Positions 15,157-24,372 of a stretch of DNA of 64,000 bases are shown here, one piece after another (positions within the stretch are counted from its first letter, which is position 1; each line of letters begins with the position of its first letter). The notes beneath the pieces were generated by a model. It was given only the letters and a program-made list of their open reading frames with translations, did not search any database and was not told the origin of the DNA. The position numbers and the translations under genes are program-made. Origin of the DNA: Bacillus sp. NEB1478 (GTDB lineage: Bacteria; Bacillota; Bacilli; Bacillales; Fictibacillaceae); the NCBI RefSeq assembly GCF_031582965.1, contig NZ_CP134049.1, forward strand, positions 1,488,001 through 1,552,000. The letters run 5' to 3'.

Positions 15157-17385
15157 ATGGAAACAGTTATTAAAAGATCTACACACGGGGAATGGTTGAG
15201 AAATTGTATAGGAGAATTTACAGAACTGAATGGAGATGACTTTTTAAAAAGAGCTGAAGAGTTTGAAAAAAAGAATAATGATGATCAATCACTAAATAAT
15301 ATTTTGATAATGGAGGCTCTAAGCCAGTTAAATGCTCAGGAGCCAGATTGGACGTTTGTAGCATCTCGTTTATATTTGAAACAGCTGTATAATGAAGCCA
15401 AAAAGAATAGAAACGGAAATATTGTTGAGAGCCCATATTCAAATCTTTATGGTCTCCTGCAACAATTAGTGAATCTCCAAATTTATGATAAATCTCTTTT
15501 AAACTCTTATTCAATTTCAGAAATTGAAGAAGCAGAAAAATGGATCGAGCCTGAAAGAGACAACTTGTTTACATATATTGGGTTAAAAACGCTATCCGAT
15601 CGTTACTTAGCAAAAGGGTTTAACCATGAACTTTATGAACTCCCGCAAGAACGGTGGATGGTTATCTCTCTTTTTTTGATGAAGGATGAAGATACTCATT
15701 TTAGGATGGAACGAGTAAAAGAAGCCTATTGGGCGTTATCCAATCTTTATATGACGGTCGCAACTCCAACACTAGCGAATGCTGGAAAAAGCTATGGACA
15801 GCTTAGCTCGTGTTTTATAGATACCATTGACGATAGTTTAAGAGGGATCTTTGATTCAAATACAGATGCGGCTACAGTATCTAAAGGCGGAGGGGGACTT
15901 GGGATTTACCTCGGTAAAATCCGCTCTAGAGGTTCTGATATAAGAGGTTTTAAAGGCAATTCTTCAGGAGTTATTCCCTGGATGAAACAACTAAACAATA
16001 CTGCAGTTTCTGTTGATCAGCTCGGTCAGAGACAAGGTGCAATTGCAGTTTATCTTGATGTTTGGCATCAAGATATCTTTGAGTTTTTAGATGCAAAATT
16101 AAACAACGGTGATGAAAGAATGAGAACACATGACCTTTTTACGGGGATTTGTGTACCGGATCTTTTTATGGAGCATGTTGAGAAAAGATTAGATTGGTAT
16201 CTTTTTGATCCCCATGAGGTTAGGAAGATCAAAGGATATTCGTTAGAAGACTTCTACGATGATGAAAAGGGAGAAGGAAAGTTCAGAAAGAAATATTTTG
16301 AATGTGTTAAGGATGAAAGAATTTCCAAAAAAACGGTACCAGCGATTGAAATCATGAAGAGAGTCATGAAATCTCAACTGGAAACAGGTACACCATTCAT
16401 GTTCTATCGGGATACTGTAAATCGCCTAAATCCAAATCCTCATGCAGGGATGATCTATGCATCAAATTTGTGCACAGAAATCATGCAAAATATGTCTCCA
16501 ACCATCGTGCAATCTGAGGAAACGGTTGATGGTGAAATAATCATAAGAAAGACTCCGGGTGACTTTGTCGTCTGTAACTTATCTTCCCTTTCACTTTCGA
16601 AAGTCGTAACAGATAATGTGCTGAAAAAAGTGATTGATATTCAAATTAGAATGTTAGATAACGTCATAGATTTAAATCGTATTGACGTTCCCCAAGCGGT
16701 TGTAACCAATAAAAAGTACAGAGCAATAGGCGTTGGGACATTCGGGTGGCATCATCTCCTGGCCAACAAAGGAATCAAATGGGAAAGTGAGGAAGCGGTA
16801 GAATTTGCAGATGAGCTATATGAGCAAATTAATTATTATGTAATTAGTGCGAGTAACGAGCTTGCTGTAGAAAAAGGAAAATACCCTGTGTTCTCAGAAT
16901 CTGACTGGGAGTCTGGAGATTATTTCTTAAAGCGGGGATATCAATCTAAAAAATGGAATCAATTGAATGAGCAGGTAAGAAAAAACGGAATAAGAAATGG
17001 CTATCTTATTGCGGTTGCGCCAAATTCATCTACTTCAATTATTGCCAATTCAACACCGAGTATAGATCCGATCTTTAAGAAATTTTATTCTGAAGAAAAA
17101 AAGAATTACAAGATTCCAGTAACAGCTCCTGATTTAAACGCAGAAACAACATGGTACTACAAATCTGCATTTCAAGTGGATCAAAAGTGGAGTATTTTAC
17201 AAAATGCAGCCAGACAGAGGCATGTAGATCAATCGATTTCATTTAATCTTTATGTACACAATCATATTAAAGCGAAAGAACTGCTCGAACTGCACATGCT
17301 CAGTTTTCAAAAAGGGCTTAAAACAACGTATTACACGAGATCGACTTCAATAGAACTAGAAGGATGTGAAAGTTGTGAAAGTTAA
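15157..17385 (+). CDS. nrdA: class I ribonucleotide reductase, large (alpha) subunit
   Basis: About 742 residues. Class I alpha-subunit landmarks are present: ATPTLANAG, the SSCFIDT cysteine, NLCTEI with the radical cysteine and catalytic glutamate, CNLSSLSL with the second redox cysteine, and PNSSTSIIANST. The C-terminal CESC is the disulfide-relay pair. No ATP-cone is recognisable at the N-terminus, so overall activity may not be dATP-inhibited through one. It reduces ribonucleotides to deoxyribonucleotides with NrdB. ATG 15157 is 8 bases after AAGGAG; the GTG at 15148 overlaps that site. It is regulated by NrdR and a B12 riboswitch. It could be filed as nrdE; I did not settle the subclass. 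Confidence 0.93.
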   Translation: METVIKRSTHGEWLRNCIGEFTELNGDDFLKRAEEFEKKNNDDQSLNNILIMEALSQLNAQEPDWTFVASRLYLKQLYNEAKKNRNGNIVESPYSNLYGLLQQLVNLQIYDKSLLNSYSISEIEEAEKWIEPERDNLFTYIGLKTLSDRYLAKGFNHELYELPQERWMVISLFLMKDEDTHFRMERVKEAYWALSNLYMTVATPTLANAGKSYGQLSSCFIDTIDDSLRGIFDSNTDAATVSKGGGGLGIYLGKIRSRGSDIRGFKGNSSGVIPWMKQLNNTAVSVDQLGQRQGAIAVYLDVWHQDIFEFLDAKLNNGDERMRTHDLFTGICVPDLFMEHVEKRLDWYLFDPHEVRKIKGYSLEDFYDDEKGEGKFRKKYFECVKDERISKKTVPAIEIMKRVMKSQLETGTPFMFYRDTVNRLNPNPHAGMIYASNLCTEIMQNMSPTIVQSEETVDGEIIIRKTPGDFVVCNLSSLSLSKVVTDNVLKKVIDIQIRMLDNVIDLNRIDVPQAVVTNKKYRAIGVGTFGWHHLLANKGIKWESEEAVEFADELYEQINYYVISASNELAVEKGKYPVFSESDWESGDYFLKRGYQSKKWNQLNEQVRKNGIRNGYLIAVAPNSSTSIIANSTPSIDPIFKKFYSEEKKNYKIPVTAPDLNAETTWYYKSAFQVDQKWSILQNAARQRHVDQSISFNLYVHNHIKAKELLELHMLSFQKGLKTTYYTRSTSIELEGCESCES

Positions 17386-18427
17386 AGAGCAAGAAAGGCT
17401 GCAAGAAAGAAAGATATATGATGTAGATGCACCAAATGCTTCCACTGGGGTTATTAATGGGAGAAGCTCAAACATTTTAAATTGGGATGATGTTCGGCAT
17501 ACATGGGCATACCCGCTATATAAAAACATGCTCGCCAACTTTTGGACACCTTTTGAAATCAATATGTCCAGTGACAGCAAGCAGTATAATCTTCTATCAG
17601 ATAAAGAAAAAGATACGTTTAATAAAATAATAGGTTTGCTTGCTTTTTTAGACAGTGTCCAAACGGATTATTCCAGCAGGGTGGCAGCGTATTTAACAGA
17701 TTCAAGTCTTTCAGCACTTATGTCAACTCTTTCCTTTCAAGAAGTCGTTCATAATCAGTCATATTCGTATGTCCTGTCTTCATTAGTTCCGAAAAGACTG
17801 CAGGATGAGATTTTTGAGTATTGGAAAACAGATCCAGTGCTGCGTGAACGAAATGATTTTATAGCAGATGGGTATGAAACATTTGTTCAAAATCCAACTC
17901 CAGAAACATTTTTGAAATCGATCATCTATGATGTTATTTTAGAAGGCTTAAATTTTTACTCAGGATTTAGCTTCTTTTATAATTTGGCGAGAAATCAAAA
18001 AATGGTATCTACTTCAACGATGATTAACTATATTAATAGGGATGAACAGCTGCATGTTTATCTGTTTTGCCAAATTTTCAAAGCCGTATTAGAAGAGTTT
18101 CCACACCTTAATAATAAAGATCTCTTAAAATTTGCTAAAGAAACTTTTCAAAAAGCAGCAGAATTAGAGATGAAATGGAGCAGATATATTATCGGGGATT
18201 CATTTGAAGGAATAAATGAAACGGATTTGGAATCATATATTAAGTTCATGGCTAACAAAAGGCTGAACGAACTCGGATTTGAAAAAATCTATCCAGAAAA
18301 TACAATAAATCCTCTTCCATGGATAAAGGCATATTCTGATGTGAATTCAGGAAAAAGCGATTTCTTTGAGCAGAAATCGAGACAATATACTAAAGTATCT
18401 GATGAAAATGGGTTTGATGAACTATAA
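17366..18427 (+). CDS. nrdB: class I ribonucleotide reductase, small (beta) subunit
   Basis: About 350 residues, ferritin-like. Metal ligands appear as the aspartate in FLDSVQ, the E and H in FQEVVHNQSY, the glutamate in EGLNFYSGF, and the E and H in RDEQLH. The tyrosine four residues after the first ligand histidine is the expected radical-bearing residue, so this looks like a tyrosyl-radical enzyme, not a Tyr-less type. The gene overlaps the end of nrdA by 20 bases; GTG 17375 is an alternative start with better ribosome-site spacing. No nrdI lies nearby. A terminator follows. Confidence 0.92.
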   Translation: MKVVKVKEQERLQERKIYDVDAPNASTGVINGRSSNILNWDDVRHTWAYPLYKNMLANFWTPFEINMSSDSKQYNLLSDKEKDTFNKIIGLLAFLDSVQTDYSSRVAAYLTDSSLSALMSTLSFQEVVHNQSYSYVLSSLVPKRLQDEIFEYWKTDPVLRERNDFIADGYETFVQNPTPETFLKSIIYDVILEGLNFYSGFSFFYNLARNQKMVSTSTMINYINRDEQLHVYLFCQIFKAVLEEFPHLNNKDLLKFAKETFQKAAELEMKWSRYIIGDSFEGINETDLESYIKFMANKRLNELGFEKIYPENTINPLPWIKAYSDVNSGKSDFFEQKSRQYTKVSDENGFDEL

Positions 18428-18458
18428 AAAGCCGGGAATTACTCTCCGGCTTTTTTTT
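18428..18458 (+). terminator. terminator after nrdB
   Basis: AGCCGG pairs with CCGGCT, followed by eight T residues. comER converges from the other strand. Confidence 0.85.
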
Positions 18459-18485
18459 CGTGGTTTATTATAATAGACCTATGGA

Positions 18486-19322
18486 TTATTTTAATTCTTC
18501 TTTCATCTCAAATTGCTGATTAACCTTTTCGCACTCTTCATGATATTTTTCGTGTGTTCTTTGAATTACGTGATCAAATACTTCACCGATTTCATCACTT
18601 AAAATCTTAATGCCTTCTCCGGTAATACCACCTTTTACACAAACTTTTTGTATCAATGATGGTAAAGTATAAACTTCTTTCTCCAGAAGTTTCCCCATTC
18701 CAATAATCATTTCACTAGCAAGCTGAGTAGCTTGTGCTTTAGTGATATCAGTTTGTTCTACTGCACTATCAATGAAGCATTGCAGCACATAACCCATAAA
18801 AGCAGGTCCGCAGCTGGCGATATCAGAAGAAATTCGCGTAATATTTTCATCAATAATAAGCGGTGTGGATATATGAGCCATTAATGAAAGTAATTTTTCC
18901 CTGTAGTCAGGGTGGCACTTTTTCCCGAATGAAATTAGTGATGATCCAGCTAATGCCCGGTTGTTGATACTCGGAATAGCCCTTGCAATATTGCAGTCTA
19001 GTAACTCTTCAAGCTGGTCACAAGAGATTGGACTGGTAATGGACACAATTAATTGATGCTTTGAAATATAGTTTTGATTTAAAGTCAGCAAAGAATAAAA
19101 TTCATGAGGTTTTACACAAATAAACACAATATCAGCAAATCGAAAAACGTCTTCAGTTGTACTACCTACCTTTATCTTTGGATAGGCATTTTGCAGCCTT
19201 TCCGCTTTGGACAGGGTGCGGTTAGTAACCATCATTCTCGATGGTGAAACGGCTGAAGATTCGATGAAAGAAGCAACTAATACTCCTCCCATGTTTCCTG
19301 TGCCGATAATTCCGATCTTCAT
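18486..19322 (-). CDS. comER: ComER, pyrroline-5-carboxylate reductase-like protein
   Basis: A 278-residue protein of the ProC family. It has a Rossmann start GIIGTGNMGGVL and the NRT dinucleotide-specificity region. The C-terminal dimer domain has a GPAFMGYVLQ motif and a KGGITGEGI segment that replaces the canonical PGGxT. In B. subtilis comER is transcribed opposite to comEABC and is dispensable for competence; it has been linked to sporulation and biofilm entry in other Bacillus. The position, divergent from comEA, is the same here. Confidence 0.92.
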   Translation of the reverse strand: MKIGIIGTGNMGGVLVASFIESSAVSPSRMMVTNRTLSKAERLQNAYPKIKVGSTTEDVFRFADIVFICVKPHEFYSLLTLNQNYISKHQLIVSITSPISCDQLEELLDCNIARAIPSINNRALAGSSLISFGKKCHPDYREKLLSLMAHISTPLIIDENITRISSDIASCGPAFMGYVLQCFIDSAVEQTDITKAQATQLASEMIIGMGKLLEKEVYTLPSLIQKVCVKGGITGEGIKILSDEIGEVFDHVIQRTHEKYHEECEKVNQQFEMKEELK

Positions 19323-19416
19323 ACCTCAACCTCCTTCCTCTACCTTAAAATCTATGCTCTTTAAAACATGTTTATGATTTGTGGTGATTCCATTTTCATT
19401 AAAGGAGAAAATATTC

Positions 19417-20028
19417 ATGGAAAAGATAACGAAACATTTGAAATGGATTAGTGCAACAGGAATGTTCATCGTCTTAACAATTATTATTTTGTTATTCTTC
19501 ATTAATCAAGATCAGTCTGAAGAACAGTATTTAAACGCTCAATTACCTGAACCTATATCTGCAGAAGAAAGTACACCGAAAGAAAAAAAGGAAAAAGAGA
19601 GTATAAAATCAATTATGATCGATGTTCAAGGGAGTGTCGAAAAGCCGGGTGTTTATAAAATGCATGAAGGGGACCGTGTTATCCATGCGATTCAGAAAGC
19701 AGGAGGTTTTTTATCAGACGCAGAAATACGGTCGGTTAACCAAGCACAAAAAATTTCTGATGAGATGGTTATTTATGTGGCAAAGAAAGGTGAAAATTAC
19801 AGCAGTCAAACTCAAACAAAAAGTAAAGAAGAAACGAAAATCAACATTAATACGGCAGATGCAGCAATGCTGCAAGAATTAAGCGGTGTAGGACCTTCAA
19901 AAGCTGAAAGTATCATTTCATATCGGGAAGAAAAGGGTCCCTTCACTTCGATTGACCAGTTATTAGAGGTAAGAGGAATCGGCGAAAAAACGATTGAAGA
20001 ATGGAAGGATAAAATTGTGCTGCAATGA
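19417..20028 (+). CDS. comEA: competence DNA receptor ComEA
   Basis: About 203 residues, close to B. subtilis ComEA. A single N-terminal membrane helix (residues 12–33) is followed by a low-complexity charged linker. An SLBB domain begins IMIDVQGSVEKPGVY near residue 66. The C-terminal helix-hairpin-helix DNA-binding domain carries ININTADAAMLQELSGVGPSKAESI. It captures double-stranded DNA at the cell surface during transformation. The ATG at 19417 is 9 bases after AAAGGAG; the upstream GTG at 19381 is not needed. Confidence 0.95.
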   Translation: MEKITKHLKWISATGMFIVLTIIILLFFINQDQSEEQYLNAQLPEPISAEESTPKEKKEKESIKSIMIDVQGSVEKPGVYKMHEGDRVIHAIQKAGGFLSDAEIRSVNQAQKISDEMVIYVAKKGENYSSQTQTKSKEETKININTADAAMLQELSGVGPSKAESIISYREEKGPFTSIDQLLEVRGIGEKTIEEWKDKIVLQ

Positions 20029-20092
20029 TAGTTTTGGTTGACCCGCTTTTTATGTGAGTCTACACTTAAGATAAATATAGAGGAGGCGGTAC

Positions 20093-20557
20093 GTGTTGAA
20101 ACGCATTTCTTGGAATGAATATTTTATGGCGCAATGTCAGTTACTTGCTTTACGCAGTACTTGTACACGTTTAGCAGTAGGTGCAACCATTGTCAGGGAT
20201 AAGCGAATTATCGCCGGAGGATATAATGGATCGATTTCAGGGGGAGTTCATTGTATTGATGAAGGCTGCTACGTAATTGATGGGCATTGTGTCAGAACAA
20301 TCCATGCAGAAATGAATGCTTTGCTGCAGTGTGCTAAGTTTGGGGTGCCGACAGAGGGTGCTGAAATGTATGTAACACATTTCCCATGTTTACACTGCTG
20401 CCGCTCAATTATTCAAAGTGGCATTAAGAAAATCTATTATGGTGAGGATTATAAAAATCACCCTTATAGTATTGAACAGTTTAACCAAGCAGGGGTAAGT
20501 ATTGAAAAAGTTGAAATGAAATTGCCACCTTCTGCTTTTATAACAGCCTCTTCATGA
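20093..20557 (+). CDS. comEB: ComEB, deoxycytidylate deaminase family
   Basis: A 154-residue zinc-dependent deaminase related to dCMP deaminase. Zinc ligands are the histidine in TIHAEMNAL (with catalytic glutamate) and the cysteines in FPCLHCC. B. subtilis ComEB is about 35 residues longer at the C-terminus and is not required for DNA uptake. It starts GTG-TTG after GAGGAGG and ends overlapping comEC (ATGA). Confidence 0.93.
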   Translation: MLKRISWNEYFMAQCQLLALRSTCTRLAVGATIVRDKRIIAGGYNGSISGGVHCIDEGCYVIDGHCVRTIHAEMNALLQCAKFGVPTEGAEMYVTHFPCLHCCRSIIQSGIKKIYYGEDYKNHPYSIEQFNQAGVSIEKVEMKLPPSAFITASS

Positions 20558-22839
20558 TCGCAAGGTTTGCGGTCCTTTGCGCACTTTCTGCTTTAAATGG
20601 AGTATGGTTAGCAAAAAAGCTGTCGATAACCGGGGTTATAGTGACCGTAATTCTGGTTATCGTTTTGATTTTACAATTAAAAAGAAATTCATTTTCTATA
20701 ATTCTGTTTCTGCCTCTCTTCTTTTTCTACTCCGATTTATACGATAATTGGAACACTTCTAAACTGAATCCCAACCAAACGGACTTCCGCGGAATCATTC
20801 AATCAATTCCTGATATAGACGGTAAAATCTTGAGTTTTCATTTTGAAATTCTTGGAGAAAATACATTGGTTCGTTATAAACTGAACTCAGAATCCGAGAA
20901 AAAATCCTTTATAAAGAATTTAAAATTCAATATGATTTGTACGATGACAGGCACATTAACAGAGCCAAAACCGAAAAGCGGTTTTTACGGTATGGACTAT
21001 CCAGCATATTTACATAGGCAAAAGATATATTGGACGCTGGAGCCATCTGTTTTTAAGATACAGAATTGCAAAACGAGGAGTAATCACGACTTCGTTTCAA
21101 GTATCAAAACTTGGCGCAGCAATGGGATAAAAAAGTTGGAAAAATCCTTTTCACCTAATACTGCAGGACTTATGAACGCTCTTATTTTTGGATATAGAAA
21201 AGGAATTGAAACGGAGACACTCGAATCCTATCAACGATTGGGGCTGACACATCTTCTGGCCGTTTCAGGATTCAATGTTGGTATTGTTTCTTATTTCCTT
21301 TATTTGATTTTTGTGAGAATAGGGATCATAAAAGAAGCAGCCCATTTTTTGATTATTGGCCTTCTGCCGGTGTATGTCATTATTACCGGCGGTGAAAGCT
21401 CTATCGTACGTGCTGGTATTATGGGGATCCTCTTTTATCTTTTTATTATATTTGGTAAAAAACTAGATCCCGCAATCATTTTATCCTTCGTTTGTATCGT
21501 TATGCTTTTATTTGATCCTTCTCTCGCCTTTGATTTAGGATTTCAGCTATCCTTTTTAATGACATTCATATTAATCACTTCCATCTCATTTCTCACTTCT
21601 AATTCTTTTCTTGTCCTGTTGTTTACAACCTCATGTATGTGTTCATTCTTTTCGTTTCCAATTATCATATATAACTTTTACGAATTTTCATTATGGTCCA
21701 TTCCGCTAAACATCCTTTATATTCCCCTTGTTTCTTTTGTCCTTTTTCCCGTTTCAGTTCTCGTTTTTTTATTAGTAGTTTTACTGCCTGGTCCTATAGG
21801 GTTAATTACATATCCTGTGGAGTTCTTATTCGAACATACTGCTTCATTTTTGAATTTATTTCAAGGGATATTTGGATCGGTGCTGTTTGGGAAACCATCT
21901 TTGTACATTGTAGTTCTTTATTTTGCTGCATTGATTTATTTGTTTTATAAATGGGAAAAAGAGCAGTTTCATATCAAATTCACATTGCCGTTTATCATCG
22001 TTTTAATCTTACAAACTATCCTTCCGTATCTAAACCCTGCTGCTTCTGTTTCGTTTATTAATGTGGGTCAGGGAGATAGCATATTAATCGAGCTGCCGTT
22101 TCGAAAAGGAGTATATCTGATTGATACGGGCGGAACGATTTCCTTTGAAAGAGAAGAGTGGGAAAAGCCAAAAGAAGAGTTTGATGTTACCAAGAAAATT
22201 GTCATTCCTTATTTGAAGGCGAGAGGAATAAAAAAACTGGATGGATTAATTTTAAGTCATGGAGATATGGACCATGCAGGAGGAGCTCCGTTGTTGTTAG
22301 GAAAGGTTCCAATTGATTATGTTTTAATGCCGAATAATATACCGAATGAACTTGAAATACAAATACAAGCTAAAGCAAAGCGTGAAGGAATAAAAGTTCA
22401 ATACTTAAATAGCGGTGTTCATTGGGAAAGAAATGGCACAAAGTTTTATGTCATGCATCCGAGCTATAGAGAATTATCTTCTAATAATCAATCCGTTATA
22501 CTTTGGACCCAGATCTACCGCACAACACTATTGTTTACGGGGGATATAGAGAAAGAAGGAGAGAAAGAGTTATTGTTAAAATATGGGTCTGTCCAAGCTG
22601 ATGTTTTGAAAGTAGCGCATCACGGCAGTAAAACATCCTCCACGGCCACTTTTATTGAAAAAGTCTCTCCAAAATATGGAGTAGTTTCGGTAGGAGAAAA
22701 TAATATATACGGTCATCCGAATGATGAGGTATTGCAGAGACTCAAACTTAAAAAGGTAAAATTATACCGGACAGACCAAAACGGAGACATTTTATTTACA
22801 ATTAACAAAAATGGTCTAGACGTTTTTACAGCCAAGTAA
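20554..22839 (+). CDS. comEC: competence channel protein ComEC
   Basis: A 761-residue membrane protein that moves single-stranded DNA across the membrane. Helices at the N-terminus are followed by an OB-like extracellular region. A polytopic competence domain begins about residue 200 with LGLTHLLAVSGFNVGI. A C-terminal metallo-beta-lactamase-like domain has LSHGDMDHAGG and HHGSKTSS. The start codon overlaps the comEB stop, so the two are coupled. It is intact, which suggests that this strain keeps a transformation channel. Confidence 0.95.
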   Translation: MIARFAVLCALSALNGVWLAKKLSITGVIVTVILVIVLILQLKRNSFSIILFLPLFFFYSDLYDNWNTSKLNPNQTDFRGIIQSIPDIDGKILSFHFEILGENTLVRYKLNSESEKKSFIKNLKFNMICTMTGTLTEPKPKSGFYGMDYPAYLHRQKIYWTLEPSVFKIQNCKTRSNHDFVSSIKTWRSNGIKKLEKSFSPNTAGLMNALIFGYRKGIETETLESYQRLGLTHLLAVSGFNVGIVSYFLYLIFVRIGIIKEAAHFLIIGLLPVYVIITGGESSIVRAGIMGILFYLFIIFGKKLDPAIILSFVCIVMLLFDPSLAFDLGFQLSFLMTFILITSISFLTSNSFLVLLFTTSCMCSFFSFPIIIYNFYEFSLWSIPLNILYIPLVSFVLFPVSVLVFLLVVLLPGPIGLITYPVEFLFEHTASFLNLFQGIFGSVLFGKPSLYIVVLYFAALIYLFYKWEKEQFHIKFTLPFIIVLILQTILPYLNPAASVSFINVGQGDSILIELPFRKGVYLIDTGGTISFEREEWEKPKEEFDVTKKIVIPYLKARGIKKLDGLILSHGDMDHAGGAPLLLGKVPIDYVLMPNNIPNELEIQIQAKAKREGIKVQYLNSGVHWERNGTKFYVMHPSYRELSSNNQSVILWTQIYRTTLLFTGDIEKEGEKELLLKYGSVQADVLKVAHHGSKTSSTATFIEKVSPKYGVVSVGENNIYGHPNDEVLQRLKLKKVKLYRTDQNGDILFTINKNGLDVFTAK

Positions 22840-22849
22840 CGACAAATTA

Positions 22850-22880
22850 AAAAAGAACCGTAAATTCGGCTCTTTTTTAT
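22850..22880. terminator. bidirectional terminator between comEC and yqzM
   Basis: AAAAAAGA and CCG pair with CGG and TCTTTTTT across AAATT, with A- and T-runs on either side. It serves both convergent genes. Confidence 0.7.
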
Positions 22881-22883
22881 GTA

Positions 22884-23015
22884 TTATGCAATAGCTTTCA
22901 GGATGATTCCGATGGCGAAAATAACAGTAAAAAATCCAAAAGAAACGATAAAACCCATTCCGGAATCAATTAGGTCGTTACGCTTGCTTTGCACATCTTT
23001 TTCAAAATGGTTCAT
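22884..23015 (-). CDS. yqzM: small membrane protein YqzM
   Basis: A 43-residue protein beginning MNHFEKDVQSKRNDLIDSG, followed by one membrane helix of about 22 residues. It matches B. subtilis YqzM in sequence and length and lies in the same place, between comEC and holA on the opposite strand. GGAGGG lies 8 bases before the ATG. Function unknown. Confidence 0.93.
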   Translation of the reverse strand: MNHFEKDVQSKRNDLIDSGMGFIVSFGFFTVIFAIGIILKAIA

Positions 23016-23175
23016 GTGGCAACCCTCCTAATCCATACTTAGTATACGTTATCACTTTTAAAAAATCCATACTGAAAATGCTTTCTTTTTCATCATTTTA
23101 TCAAAAATGTACCAATATTGCTAAACGATGTCACCGATAATGAACGGCCGCATAGGATATCCTAACTAAAGCTAA

Positions 23176-23255
23176 CGAAAAGACATAAGTCTTTGGAGTT
23201 AGTGTTTATCATAAATGAAGGAGCAGGCATTATGCCCTGTTCCTTCTTTTGCTTG
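23176..23255 (+). other. structured leader upstream of holA
   Basis: A hairpin AAGAC-ATAA-GTCTT (about 23180–23193) is framed by CTAAC/GTTAG. A second hairpin follows, AAGGAGCAGGC pairing with GCCCTGTTCCTT (23218–23246) and ending in TTCTTTTG. The latter looks like a weak terminator or a structure masking an early start codon. No known riboswitch class is recognised. The rest of the 23016–23300 gap shows nothing else. Confidence 0.45.
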
Positions 23256-23300
23256 CAAAAGATCAATGTTCCTCATAGGATTAAAGGAGAGGTGAAAAAA

Positions 23301-24344
23301 GTGCTTACGATTGATGCATTAAAAAAGAATATAAAAAACAAAAAAGTATCGTCCATTTATCTGATATGGGGAACAGAGTTGTATCTCGCAGAAGAAGCTG
23401 TTAAATCTATTTCATCATTACTTGCTCCGGATGAGAGAGACTTTAATTTAAGCATACATAATTTAGATGAAATTTCAGTACAGGAAGTTATGGAAGATGC
23501 AGAAACTATGCCTTTTTTAGGTGATCGGCGCATAGTAATTATGAAAAACGCATCTTTTTTGACAGCAGCGAAAGATAAAGGGAAAATTGAGCATGATTTG
23601 AACATGTTCGAGCAATACATTCAAAACCCAGCAGATTATTCGATACTCGTCATCGTTGTACCGTATGAAAAACTTGATGAGAGAAAGAAAATTGTGAAAC
23701 AGCTGAAATCTCAAGCTGAAATTATTCAAGTTTCCCAACTAAGCAATGAAACTGCAGAGAAATGGCTGCAAAAAGAAGCAGAACAGGCAGGGATTTCAAT
23801 TCAAAAAGATGCGGTTGAACTGTTGCTGTCTAGATTAGGCGCTAAACTAGGGATACTAGCAAAAGAATTAGAAAAAATGATTTTATATGTGGGCCCGAAT
23901 GGTATGATTACTAAGGAAACTGTGGATGAACTTGTCGCAAGAACGTTAGAAGATGATGTTTTTGGATTAGTCGATCATGTGGTGCATAAACGAACTGAAC
24001 AAGCTTTGCGCAGCTTTTACGATCTAATGAAACAAAACCAGGAACCAATCCAAATACATGCATTAATTACAAGACAATTCCGTATTATAAATGGGGTTAA
24101 AGAGCTGCAGAAGAAGGGTTACGGAGAAAAGCAAATTGCTTCAGCGCTAAAACTTCACCCATATGCAGTGAAATTAGCAGCACAACATGCAAAACAATTC
24201 GATGAAGCTTTCTTGAGAAACTATTTGTCTGAGTTCGCAGATACAGACTATAAAATGAAAACAGGTCAAATGGATAAAACGTTATTATTAGAAATGGAAA
24301 TCATAAAATTATCACAAGGTTATCAGGTTAGTTCTTTAATATAA
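23301..24344 (+). CDS. holA: DNA polymerase III delta subunit
   Basis: A 347-residue clamp-loader subunit that opens the beta clamp, the same length as B. subtilis HolA (YqeN). The N-terminal SSIYLIWGTELYLAEEAV, the middle VVPYEKLDERKKIVKQL and the C-terminal segments GEKQIASALKLHPYAVKLA and YKMKTGQMDKTLLLE match family members. I chose GTG 23301, 8 bases after AAAGGAGAGG. An in-frame ATG at 23232 with its own AAGGAG would add 23 unrelated residues and sits in a hairpin. The stop lies within the terminator stem. Confidence 0.92.
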   Translation: MLTIDALKKNIKNKKVSSIYLIWGTELYLAEEAVKSISSLLAPDERDFNLSIHNLDEISVQEVMEDAETMPFLGDRRIVIMKNASFLTAAKDKGKIEHDLNMFEQYIQNPADYSILVIVVPYEKLDERKKIVKQLKSQAEIIQVSQLSNETAEKWLQKEAEQAGISIQKDAVELLLSRLGAKLGILAKELEKMILYVGPNGMITKETVDELVARTLEDDVFGLVDHVVHKRTEQALRSFYDLMKQNQEPIQIHALITRQFRIINGVKELQKKGYGEKQIASALKLHPYAVKLAAQHAKQFDEAFLRNYLSEFADTDYKMKTGQMDKTLLLEMEIIKLSQGYQVSSLI

Positions 24345-24361
24345 AGAACTGATCTTTTTTT
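24330..24361 (+). terminator. terminator of holA
   Basis: AGTTCTTT pairs with AAAGAACT over a 5-base loop; the T-run begins 3 bases later. Confidence 0.75.
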
Positions 24362-24372
24362 GTGTTTGTTAA

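Noticed and set aside
15157..18427. Tyrosine-less (subclass Ic or Ie) ribonucleotide reductase
   Set aside because: The tyrosine four residues after the first ligand histidine is present in the beta subunit, along with all six metal ligands, so an ordinary tyrosyl-radical enzyme is expected.
10404..18485. Genomic island with mobility genes
   Set aside because: No integrase, transposase, tRNA target or direct repeats at the ends were found; only non-coding repeats are present.
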